Made by a program: the position numbers and the translations under genes. From an uncultured Caulobacterales bacterium (GTDB lineage Bacteria > Pseudomonadota > Alphaproteobacteria > Caulobacterales > Maricaulaceae): a stretch of 36,542 nucleotides of DNA. Below, one piece after another: positions 25,829-32,457 of this stretch. The notes below the pieces were generated by a model. The model worked only from the letters and a program-made list of their open reading frames with translations, was not told the DNA's origin and ran no database searches. The DNA lies in contig CALFVT010000023.1 in the NCBI GenBank assembly GCA_937928165.1, positions 1 through 36,542 of the forward strand, read 5' to 3'. Within the stretch, counting starts at the first letter, position 1, and every line of letters begins with the position of its first letter.

Positions 25829-25860
25829 GAACTTTGTAAAAAGTTTACGAAAGGTAAAAA

Positions 25861-26052
25861 ATGGCACAACACGACAAAAGAGCCATTAAGGATGCTTCCA
25901 AGCAAAAAGGTCATGAGAAAAACTTTAGCGATGATCCGCTCATTGACAAAATTGGGTCTGACCTCAAGCGTATCTATGAAGATGTGGTCAATGAACCTAT
26001 TCCCGATGATTTTTTGAACCTCCTCGCTCAAGCTGATGAGAGGAGAAATTAA
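25861..26052 (+). CDS. nepR: Anti-sigma factor NepR
   Basis: This 63-residue protein contains the NepR core IGSDLKRIYEDVVNEPIPDDFLNLLAQ, two short helices that clamp EcfG. It holds the stress sigma factor inactive until phosphorylated PhyR takes its place. The N-terminal third is charged and probably disordered, as in other NepR proteins. AAAGG precedes the ATG. Its stop lies 2 bp before the ecfG start, so the anti-sigma and sigma factors are co-translated. Confidence 0.95.
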   Translation: MAQHDKRAIKDASKQKGHEKNFSDDPLIDKIGSDLKRIYEDVVNEPIPDDFLNLLAQADERRN

Positions 26053-26054
26053 CA

Positions 26055-26714
26055 ATGTTAATGGCTCATAGCTCTCAAAACCACTCACGCTCTAAATTTT
26101 TACAAAACACGCCGCCTCTCAACAAGGAACAGACTATGCCTCACCTCAGCGAGTCTCAGTTTCGTGATGAGCTCACAGCGCTTATTCCCCATCTTCGGGC
26201 CTTTGCCCGTTCCCTTTGCGGCAATGCTGCCTTAGCGGATGATATTGCCCAAGATGCGATGTTAAAGGCTTGGAAAGCCCGTGAGAGATTTAAACCAGGG
26301 ACGAATATGAAAGCGTGGACATTCACAATCCTGCGCAATCAGTTTTATTCCATAAAACGGCGCTCATGGCGCGCAACCTCCCTCGAGCAAAATGTCGCCG
26401 AAGAAACCATAATGGCGTCTGAAAGCCCTGATGCCTCTGTGCGGCTCAATGAATTAAGATATGCTCTGGGTGCATTATCTGATGATCAGCGTGAAGCCCT
26501 TATCCTTGTTGGGGCCAGCGGTATGTCCTATGAAGAAGCGGCAGAAATCTGCGGTGTTGCCACGGGGACAGTCAAAAGCCGGGTCAGCCGCGCGCGCAAA
26601 ACCCTTGAGGGCATAATGGAAGATGGTAATTTCGATAAGACCGATGACGGTATCGGCGCAGCCAATGCAATCACTGCAATTTTAGAGCAAGCCAAGCAAA
26701 TTACAAAAGCCTAA
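26055..26714 (+). CDS. ecfG: General stress response sigma factor EcfG
   Basis: This ECF sigma factor belongs to the EcfG group. The region 2 segment (LADDIAQDAMLKAWKARERF and MKAWTFTILRNQFYS) and the region 4 helix-turn-helix (LSDDQREALILVGASGMSYEEAAEICG...GTVKSRVSRAR) are complete. It should direct transcription from GGAAC-N16/17-CGTT promoters such as the nine found here. AGGAG 9 nt before the ATG at 26055 favours this start (219 aa). A second start at 26136, after AAGGA, would give a 192-residue form closer to the usual family length. Confidence 0.95.
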   Translation: MLMAHSSQNHSRSKFLQNTPPLNKEQTMPHLSESQFRDELTALIPHLRAFARSLCGNAALADDIAQDAMLKAWKARERFKPGTNMKAWTFTILRNQFYSIKRRSWRATSLEQNVAEETIMASESPDASVRLNELRYALGALSDDQREALILVGASGMSYEEAAEICGVATGTVKSRVSRARKTLEGIMEDGNFDKTDDGIGAANAITAILEQAKQITKA

Positions 26715-26721
26715 AGCGCGC

Positions 26722-28398
26722 ATGTTTGGGGGACACATATCACAAGACTTACGCGCCCGCATTGGTGTTATTCTAGGTCTCGCATTACTACCACTTCTTG
26801 TTTTTGCCATATATGAAGCCTATTACGATTATAACCGCGATATTGAAATAGAAGCAGCTTTGCTCGAAGATATTGCTCGCGACGCCGTCGAAGAGGTAAT
26901 TGATTCCGTTGAGACGACAAAATCCGTGATGCGGATTTTGTCTCTTTCCGCTGACCCCTCTAACTGCGCGGCGGATATTAACGACGTCCTGAAAAGTTTT
27001 CCGCGGCTTTATAATATTGTTATTTCTGGCCCTAACGGCGAAGTCTATTGCACAGGCCGTGCCATTCGCAGTTATAAATCTATTGAGAACGCCTATAAAG
27101 ATGTCAGCATAACGCGGCCCTTTTACATAGACCTGCCCAATGTACCCGATGCGGAAACAGGGCCAAAAGGCGTCATTGTCATTACCTATGGCCGGTATAG
27201 TGATAACAACCTAGAGCGTGTTGTACTTGCCGGCTTTGATGTGTCGGTCTTAAGCCGCCTAAAAGACCGGTCGAATATACCCGCTGATACGGATATATCT
27301 ATTCTTAGCCCAAGCGGAAAAATTCTTTTGGGAAGTTTAAATGCTAACACACAACAACGACGCGACTGGATATTTCAAGCCCGTAATAAAGATATTTTAA
27401 AAACGGAATTTCAAAACACCGATGATGACGCCCGAGAGATTATGATCCTAAACGCCGAAAATACGGATTTGCACATTGCCGTATCAACGCCCAAAGCAAA
27501 TTTATTATCCAGCAATAAGTTGAAACCGCTTTCCACACTCACATTTCCGCTTCTGGCCTGGCTGTTTGGGTTCATTGCAATCTGGGTATCCCTGGACCGA
27601 CTTTTGCTTGTGCATTTACGCACGATGCGCCGTGCCTTACTTGGCTTTGCACGCGGCCATACAGATGTTAGAATTGGCGAGATGGATGAAGCGCCTGACC
27701 ACATTAGTGAATTAGGGCGAGCCTTTGACCGCATGGCCGAAATGGTCGATAAACGTGAAATTGAACTTAAAGAGTCGCTTAGCGAAAAAGAAAACCTTTT
27801 GCGCGAAATTCATCACCGCGTGAAAAACAATCTCCAAATCGTTATATCCCTCTTGAATATACAAGAACGTAAACTTGACGATGAACGCGGGCTTGAAGCC
27901 ATTCGTGAATCGCGCAACCGCATTAATGCGATCTCACTTGTTCACAAAGAGCTTTATGAAAGCGGTGATCTGCGCTTTATTGAGATGTCGCCCTTTATCA
28001 AACAAATCGTCACCCATCTTCGCCGGGCATTATTATCTTCTGCGAAAAATATAAAAATAAATGTCGATGTGAACTGTAAACCCGTTGATTCCGACACAGC
28101 CACGCCCATTGCGCTTTTCATTGTCGAAGCGATGACCAATTCGGTCAAACACGGCATTGGTAAGAACGGCGTGATTGATATTCATATCTCGCAAGATGAC
28201 GGAACAACCTATATCAAGGTTTCTGATGATGGTTCGGGACATAATAAGGCCGTGACACAGGCAAAGGATAAGCCTCATAAGGGCATGGGAGAGCGCCTTA
28301 TGTCAGGCTTTGCACGGCAATTATCAGGGGATTACCATTCAGAACAAACGCCCAATGGGTATATCTCCCAGCTCAATTTTCCTCATACAAAGATTTAA
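26722..28398 (+). CDS. phyK: PhyK-type sensor histidine kinase
   Basis: The 558 residues comprise a membrane helix (about 14-30), a periplasmic sensor region (about 31-270), a second helix (about 272-292), a HAMP-like linker (about 293-345), and a HisKA_2-type kinase core. The phospho-acceptor is most likely His365 in REIHHRVKNNLQ. The ATP-binding domain shows the N box (VEAMTNSVKHG) and the SDDGSG box. It sits 7 bp after ecfG and is probably the kinase that phosphorylates PhyR. The sensor region resembles no ligand domain I can name; two Cys (82 and 110) lie within it. Confidence 0.92.
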   Translation: MFGGHISQDLRARIGVILGLALLPLLVFAIYEAYYDYNRDIEIEAALLEDIARDAVEEVIDSVETTKSVMRILSLSADPSNCAADINDVLKSFPRLYNIVISGPNGEVYCTGRAIRSYKSIENAYKDVSITRPFYIDLPNVPDAETGPKGVIVITYGRYSDNNLERVVLAGFDVSVLSRLKDRSNIPADTDISILSPSGKILLGSLNANTQQRRDWIFQARNKDILKTEFQNTDDDAREIMILNAENTDLHIAVSTPKANLLSSNKLKPLSTLTFPLLAWLFGFIAIWVSLDRLLLVHLRTMRRALLGFARGHTDVRIGEMDEAPDHISELGRAFDRMAEMVDKREIELKESLSEKENLLREIHHRVKNNLQIVISLLNIQERKLDDERGLEAIRESRNRINAISLVHKELYESGDLRFIEMSPFIKQIVTHLRRALLSSAKNIKINVDVNCKPVDSDTATPIALFIVEAMTNSVKHGIGKNGVIDIHISQDDGTTYIKVSDDGSGHNKAVTQAKDKPHKGMGERLMSGFARQLSGDYHSEQTPNGYISQLNFPHTKI

Positions 28399-28404
28399 GA
28401 CTTA

Positions 28405-28442
28405 ATTATAAGGATTATTAAGATCATTAATAACCTTTATAA
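28405..28442. terminator. AT-rich stem-loop between convergent phyK and the DUF1328 gene
   Basis: Arms ttataaggattatta and taataacctttataa pair with a few mismatches around a 7-nt loop. The hairpin lies between two convergent genes and may end transcription from both sides, but it is AT-rich and imperfect. Confidence 0.4.
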
Positions 28443-28471
28443 TATAATGTCTTAGGTCAAGCTGGCTTGAT

Positions 28472-28642
28472 TTACGGGCGCTTACCTTGAACAGCGCGTG
28501 ATAGGCCTGAAATAACAAATAATATTAAGAAGATGGCAAAAAGAATCTTAGCAATATAAGCCGCATTTCCAGCGATACCTGAAAATCCCAATAGGGCGGC
28601 AATAATTGCGACAATAAAAAATATAAGACTCCAATTTAGCAT
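28472..28642 (-). CDS. DUF1328 small membrane protein (56 aa)
   Basis: This short gene encodes a 56-residue peptide starting [17 protein letters not shown], with the conserved [17 protein letters not shown] segment of the DUF1328 (YtjA) family. It has two transmembrane helices. CGGAG precedes the ATG by 7 nt, and an EcfG-type promoter lies about 80 bp upstream. Function is unknown; such peptides are often stress- or stationary-phase-induced in proteobacteria. The promoter, the ribosome site and the family match together make it secure despite its size. Confidence 0.92.
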   Translation of the reverse strand: MLNWSLIFFIVAIIAALLGFSGIAGNAAYIAKILFAIFLILFVISGLSRAVQGKRP

Positions 28643-28722
28643 ATTATACTCCGGTTTAAGTCAAAGACACCATAGATATCTTTTCTTATTAATTTCGCTC
28701 ATGGGCGAACGCATATTAAGAT

Positions 28723-28747
28723 AACGGCTTAATATGCATTTCGTTCC
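28723..28747 (-). promoter_or_regulatory. EcfG-type promoter of the DUF1328 gene
   Basis: On the minus strand GGAAC (28747-28743) and CGTT (28726-28723) are separated by 16 nt. It lies back-to-back with the DUF883 promoter, 23 bp away. Confidence 0.85.
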
Positions 28748-28770
28748 TCATAATTTAAATGAATTGATTT

Positions 28771-28795
28771 GGAACATATCAAAGGCTCCAGCGTT
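28771..28795 (+). promoter_or_regulatory. EcfG-type promoter of the DUF883 gene
   Basis: GGAAC (28771-28775) and CGTT (28792-28795) are separated by 16 nt, 49 nt before the start codon. Confidence 0.85.
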
Positions 28796-28844
28796 ACTTG
28801 GGCACAGCATTAATTAAAATGCTAATATAAATCAGGAGATATTT

Positions 28845-29141
28845 ATGGCATCCGCCAATAAAGTTATTGACATCAAACAAGATGACATTTCAAAGCAATT
28901 TGACGCTCTACGCCAAGACGTCGCCACGCCTACCGCCAGCATTACGGAGCTGTCAAAAGAGACAATTAAAGATAAAACCTTACCCCTTAAAGATATAACT
29001 CTTGCACAAAAAGGTGCTGCGCAGGACAAATATAAAGAATTAACGCAAACCGCCGAGACGAAGATCAAAGATAACCCTTTAACAGCCGTATCCGCTGCGC
29101 TAGGAGCCGGCCTCGTGCTTGGGATGCTAATGCGGCGATAG
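28845..29141 (+). CDS. DUF883 (ElaB/YqjD-like) membrane-anchored protein
   Basis: This 98-residue protein has a long charged helical region and a C-terminal membrane anchor ending in NPLTAVSAALGAGLVLGMLMRR, the hallmark of the DUF883 family. Escherichia coli YqjD and ElaB are inner-membrane proteins that bind ribosomes in stationary phase; whether this one does is unknown. AGGAG lies 9 nt before the ATG. The EcfG-type promoter matches stationary/stress expression of the family. The next gene starts 6 bp downstream. Confidence 0.88.
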   Translation: MASANKVIDIKQDDISKQFDALRQDVATPTASITELSKETIKDKTLPLKDITLAQKGAAQDKYKELTQTAETKIKDNPLTAVSAALGAGLVLGMLMRR

Positions 29142-29147
29142 GCTTAC

Positions 29148-29591
29148 ATGAAACCCCTTCCCCGCATCATACTGACCTTGGCCCCCTTCATTTTAAGACA
29201 GGGGGCTAAAGGATCAAATAGTTTGAAAAACACGACCTTACTTTGGTGCTGTGGGATTTTATCAGCTTTATTTTTACTTATCTCTTTCATTATCACCTTA
29301 TCAGTCAACGTCTCACCAGGCTTTGCATTTTTCGCAATCGGCCTTTTATTGGCGGTTATCAGTGCTATCATATGGGCAAAAAATAATCGAAATATGCGCA
29401 AAAAGGCGCCTTTAGACCCACAGCCAGATCAATATGATGCGGCCTTACTCGAACATATCCCTAAAGAGATAAGAGATAACAAAACATTTAAAGACTTTAT
29501 GGGTTTAATTGAAGGCCACCCCTATAAGTCGATATTATTGAGCCTATTGTTGGGCCTGTTAATTGGACAACAAATTAAAGATTTCGATTAA
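29148..29591 (+). CDS. Membrane protein of unknown function, paired with DUF883
   Basis: This 147-residue protein has two clear transmembrane helices (about 31-52 and 56-77) and a third hydrophobic segment near the C-terminus (about 127-142). No family is recognised. It follows the DUF883 gene by 6 bp and should share its transcript. In enterobacteria YqjD is followed by YqjE, a small holin-like membrane protein; this gene holds the same place, but I see no firm sequence similarity. No strong ribosome site lies before the ATG, so translational coupling is plausible. Confidence 0.75.
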   Translation: MKPLPRIILTLAPFILRQGAKGSNSLKNTTLLWCCGILSALFLLISFIITLSVNVSPGFAFFAIGLLLAVISAIIWAKNNRNMRKKAPLDPQPDQYDAALLEHIPKEIRDNKTFKDFMGLIEGHPYKSILLSLLLGLLIGQQIKDFD

Positions 29592-29614
29592 GGTTAAAGT
29601 TAATTAAATAATTT

Positions 29615-29639
29615 GGAACAAAACAAATAAAACGGCGTT
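29615..29639 (+). promoter_or_regulatory. EcfG-type promoter of the exported unknown at 29669
   Basis: GGAAC (29615-29619) and CGTT (29636-29639) are separated by 16 nt. Confidence 0.83.
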
Positions 29640-29668
29640 GATTAACCATAATAAAAATGGAGTCTATT

Positions 29669-30079
29669 ATGTCTAATCGCCGCACACTCATAATTCTTGC
29701 CTTATCTGGTTTAATGCTATTCCCATTTGTCTCTCATGCTGAAATTGCGGGCGATAGTGGCCGTCATATTCCCGGCGATGTTTGCGTCAACAAAGAGCCG
29801 GTAAAACCCACTGAAAGAGAAATTATTAAATTTGCACAAAACACATTAAGCCCAGAACGTCTTCCGCAATCGCCCGCGCGGGTGCAGCAGAACATAACCG
29901 CCCCGAAAATTGAAAAAGAGGCCCCTCTCATGGCCGTTAAAAATAAAGATAATAAGACTTATTTCAACCGTTTCATTGAAATCAAAGACTTAACAGCCGT
30001 CACAACACGCATAAACATTAGGGACACCTATAGCTATACCCATAACGGGCGGGTTTTTACCAATAAAGTCGTCAATTAA
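29669..30079 (+). CDS. Exported protein of unknown function
   Basis: The start at 29669 is chosen over the ATG at 29657 because GGAG lies 7 nt ahead of it, inside the first few codons of the longer frame. The 136-residue product has a signal peptide (residues 1 to about 24, ending SHA). The mature domain is Pro- and Lys-rich, with a polar C-terminal half and no motif I know. It is a single-gene unit under an EcfG-type promoter, so a stress-related periplasmic role is likely, but its activity is unknown. Confidence 0.75.
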   Translation: MSNRRTLIILALSGLMLFPFVSHAEIAGDSGRHIPGDVCVNKEPVKPTEREIIKFAQNTLSPERLPQSPARVQQNITAPKIEKEAPLMAVKNKDNKTYFNRFIEIKDLTAVTTRINIRDTYSYTHNGRVFTNKVVN

Positions 30080-30107
30080 AATTATTAAATGAGCGGCTAT
30101 ATTTATT

Positions 30108-30132
30108 GGAACCCTTTCAGTTCTGGCACGTT
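30108..30132 (+). promoter_or_regulatory. EcfG-type promoter of the entericidin-like gene
   Basis: GGAAC (30108-30112) and CGTT (30129-30132) are separated by 16 nt, 31 nt before the start codon. Confidence 0.85.
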
Positions 30133-30163
30133 GATAAGTCGCAACCCCCGAAAGGATAATAAC

Positions 30164-30310
30164 ATGAAAAACATTAAACCAAAACTCGTATGCGCCCTCT
30201 TTGCCGCAAGCGTACTTGCAACAGCCTGTAATACAATCGACGGCGTTGGCCAAGACATTCAGAGCGCCGGCAAAAAAACTTCTGAGACAGCTGAAAAAGT
30301 TAAAAAATAG
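30164..30310 (+). CDS. Entericidin-like small lipoprotein (48 aa)
   Basis: The start at 30164 follows AAAGGA; an upstream in-frame ATG would begin before the promoter. The peptide has a lipoprotein signal with the lipobox LATAC (Cys22), then a short mature part, NTIDGVGQDIQSAGKKTSE, typical of entericidin A/B family peptides. In Escherichia coli these are small envelope lipoproteins linked to stationary-phase lysis and its antidote; in alphaproteobacteria they are common stress regulon members. A stem-loop follows the gene. Confidence 0.9.
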   Translation: MKNIKPKLVCALFAASVLATACNTIDGVGQDIQSAGKKTSETAEKVKK

Positions 30311-30353
30311 ATCAGTGATTATATTTACAGGCTTTAATATCAAAGCCTTACTC

Positions 30354-30388
30354 TAAGGGCTTAGGCATTATAACTGTCTAAGCCCTTA
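30354..30388 (+). terminator. Stem-loop after the entericidin-like gene
   Basis: The stem is 11 bp and perfect, taagggcttag / ctaagccctta, with a 13-nt loop. It has no strong T-run, so it may be a processing or attenuation hairpin rather than a classic terminator. Confidence 0.55.
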
Positions 30389-30470
30389 ATAGCTTGTTAA
30401 ATTGATATGTCAGGCAAATGTTATAAACGCCTATTTTAAACTCTTCCTGCCAGAGTTAAAGGCTCAGATT

Positions 30471-31445
30471 ATGATCGATAAATCCTCACAAAAGGGCTCC
30501 TTCGGCGGGTTATTTAGCACAGATTCCCGTTGGGCTCGATGGCTACTTGCTGCAATAGTTCTTACATTTATTATCTTTGACCAATTTGATTGGATGGACC
30601 CGGTTAAAAACAGTCTCAGTTCAGAGCAGTTTTTAATAAAAATTGGGACCTATGAGGTCACAGTCTATAAACTCATTAGCGGACTCATTAATCTCCTCAT
30701 GGTATTTTGGCTCGCTAGTCTTATTTCAGTTTTTGGCGAAAAACGTATCCGGTCTTTAAAACATATGCGGGCAAGCAACCGTACATTACTCGCCAACGGC
30801 TTTAAACTCATTATTTTTATATCTGTATTTTTCATTGGGCTTAATGTCTTAGGCATAAGCCCGACAGTTTTAACCGTTTTTGGGGGTGCGCTGGGTATTG
30901 GTATTGGATTTGGCCTTCAAAAAATTGCATCCAATTTCATAAGCGGACTTATACTCTTATTTGAAAAATCTGTCGAAGAAGGTGACCTTGTCGAACTGGC
31001 CGGCGGGTTTCAAGGCTTTGTACGGCGAACCGGCGCGCGCTATACACTTATCGAAACTTTTGATAGTAAAGAGATCATGATCCCGAATGAGGACTTTATA
31101 ACAAATCGCGTTACAAATTGGACGTTTTCCAATACAAGTGGGCGCATAGAAATCATTATTGGCGTATCCTATGAGTGCGACATAGAAAAGGCGAGAGATT
31201 TGATCTTAGAAGCGGCTAAAGAACACCCCCGCTGTAGCCGCAATCCAGCGCCGCAATGTCACCTAACGGATTATGCCGCAAGTTCGATTGATTTCTTACT
31301 TCATTTTTGGGTCGATGACGTCACGCAAGGGCGCGTAGAACCCAGAAGTGACGTCATGCGGTCTATATGGAAAAAATTTAAAGCCCATAATATCGTGATA
31401 CCCTATCCGCAAACCGATGTTCACATTAAAAATAAACCTGGTTAA
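30471..31445 (+). CDS. MscS-family mechanosensitive ion channel
   Basis: The start at 30471 has AAAGG nearby and gives 324 residues; a frame from 30402 adds 23 residues with no ribosome site. Three N-terminal membrane helices end with the pore helix GGALGIGIGFGLQKIASNFISG. The MscS beta domain follows (GDLVELAGGFQGFVRRTGAR...IMIPNEDFITNRVTNW), then the C-terminal alpha/beta domain. The family opens on membrane tension and relieves osmotic downshock. It heads a plus-strand group with zntB, 3 bp apart. Confidence 0.9.
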   Translation: MIDKSSQKGSFGGLFSTDSRWARWLLAAIVLTFIIFDQFDWMDPVKNSLSSEQFLIKIGTYEVTVYKLISGLINLLMVFWLASLISVFGEKRIRSLKHMRASNRTLLANGFKLIIFISVFFIGLNVLGISPTVLTVFGGALGIGIGFGLQKIASNFISGLILLFEKSVEEGDLVELAGGFQGFVRRTGARYTLIETFDSKEIMIPNEDFITNRVTNWTFSNTSGRIEIIIGVSYECDIEKARDLILEAAKEHPRCSRNPAPQCHLTDYAASSIDFLLHFWVDDVTQGRVEPRSDVMRSIWKKFKAHNIVIPYPQTDVHIKNKPG

Positions 31446-31448
31446 AAC

Positions 31449-32432
31449 ATGTCTAATCATAAAGGTCATTATATTTTAGCGTCTCAGAAAATCCACGGTG
31501 ATGGCCGCGGTGAATGCGTCAGAGATGACGCCCTCGCCAAGGAGCTTGAGGCTGATAAACTGGCATGGGTACATTTAGACGCCAATAAGACTGAAACGCG
31601 CCTATGGCTTGAAAAAGAAATTTCATATCTTGACCCTTATATCGTTCATGCCTTGATGGAAGATGAGACCCGCCCTCGGGTGACGCAAATTGGCGATGGC
31701 TGCCTCATTATTTTGCGCGGCGTTAATTTGGATGATGATGAGTGCATGGAAGACATGGTATCAATCCGCCTGTTTATCGACTCTCACAGGATCATAAGCG
31801 TTGAAAGACGCCACATAGCCGCTATTCAACTCATTGATAAGGATTTAAAAGACGGTAAAGGCCCGAGGGATTCAGCTGATTTTTTAATGCAATTAATTAC
31901 GCATCTCGTGGAGCGGTTCCAACTTGTTCTATCTGATCTTGATGAGAAAACAGATGACATCGAGGAGGCTATTTTAGAAACGGTCGATGCAAACCTTCGT
32001 AAAGACATTATTGACGTGCGTAAAAAATCTATCATCTTTCGGCGGCACCTCTCCCCGCAGCGCGATGCGATTTCGCAGCTTCGCCTCACGGAACTAACAT
32101 GGCTGGATGAGCGCGCGCGCCGTCAGCTTCAAGAAAGACATAACCACACCGTGCGCTATGTAGAGGAGCTTGACGCCATTCGAGAACGGGCGCAAATCGT
32201 CAAGGATGAAATCGCGAGCCTAATCGCAGATAAGCTCAATAAAAACACTTATGTTCTGTCTGTAATTGCCGCAATTTTCCTGCCATTAGGTTTTTTAACA
32301 GGGCTATTAGGCATAAATATTGGCGGCATTCCGGGAAGTGATAACCCGGCCGCCTTTGGGGCTTTTTGCGCGATGTTGATAATCCTTGTTGCGGCGCAAA
32401 TCTGGATTTTTAAAAAGCTCAAATGGTTTTAA
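31449..32432 (+). CDS. zntB: ZntB/CorA-family divalent cation transporter
   Basis: This 327-residue 2-TM-GxN protein has a large cytoplasmic N-terminal domain with long helices (about 150-260) and two C-terminal membrane helices. The loop signature is GIN at about 288-290 within GLLGINIGGIPG, the form typical of ZntB (CorA proper has GMN). ZntB proteins carry zinc across the inner membrane; the direction and ion here are inferred from the family. The gene follows the MscS gene by 3 bp and precedes tamA by 25 bp. Confidence 0.88.
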   Translation: MSNHKGHYILASQKIHGDGRGECVRDDALAKELEADKLAWVHLDANKTETRLWLEKEISYLDPYIVHALMEDETRPRVTQIGDGCLIILRGVNLDDDECMEDMVSIRLFIDSHRIISVERRHIAAIQLIDKDLKDGKGPRDSADFLMQLITHLVERFQLVLSDLDEKTDDIEEAILETVDANLRKDIIDVRKKSIIFRRHLSPQRDAISQLRLTELTWLDERARRQLQERHNHTVRYVEELDAIRERAQIVKDEIASLIADKLNKNTYVLSVIAAIFLPLGFLTGLLGINIGGIPGSDNPAAFGAFCAMLIILVAAQIWIFKKLKWF

Positions 32433-32457
32433 ACGGCTTAGCGGCTCAGTTTTTTAC

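Larger units (their letters stand above)
25738..25846. repeat. 14-nt direct repeats bracketing the phyR/nepR promoters
   Basis: The sequence tttgtaaaaagttt occurs exactly at 25738-25751 and again at 25833-25846, 95 bp apart. The copies lie just outside the two opposed EcfG-type promoters. They may be binding sites for a regulator, or a relic of promoter duplication. Confidence 0.7.

Noticed and set aside
29990-30343. 117-codon minus-strand frame covering the entericidin-like gene
   Set aside because: It overlaps a secure lipoprotein gene with promoter and ribosome site, and has no recognisable features of its own.
32386-32457. 24-residue N-terminal extension of TamA overlapping zntB
   Set aside because: It would bury the signal peptide that begins at 32458.
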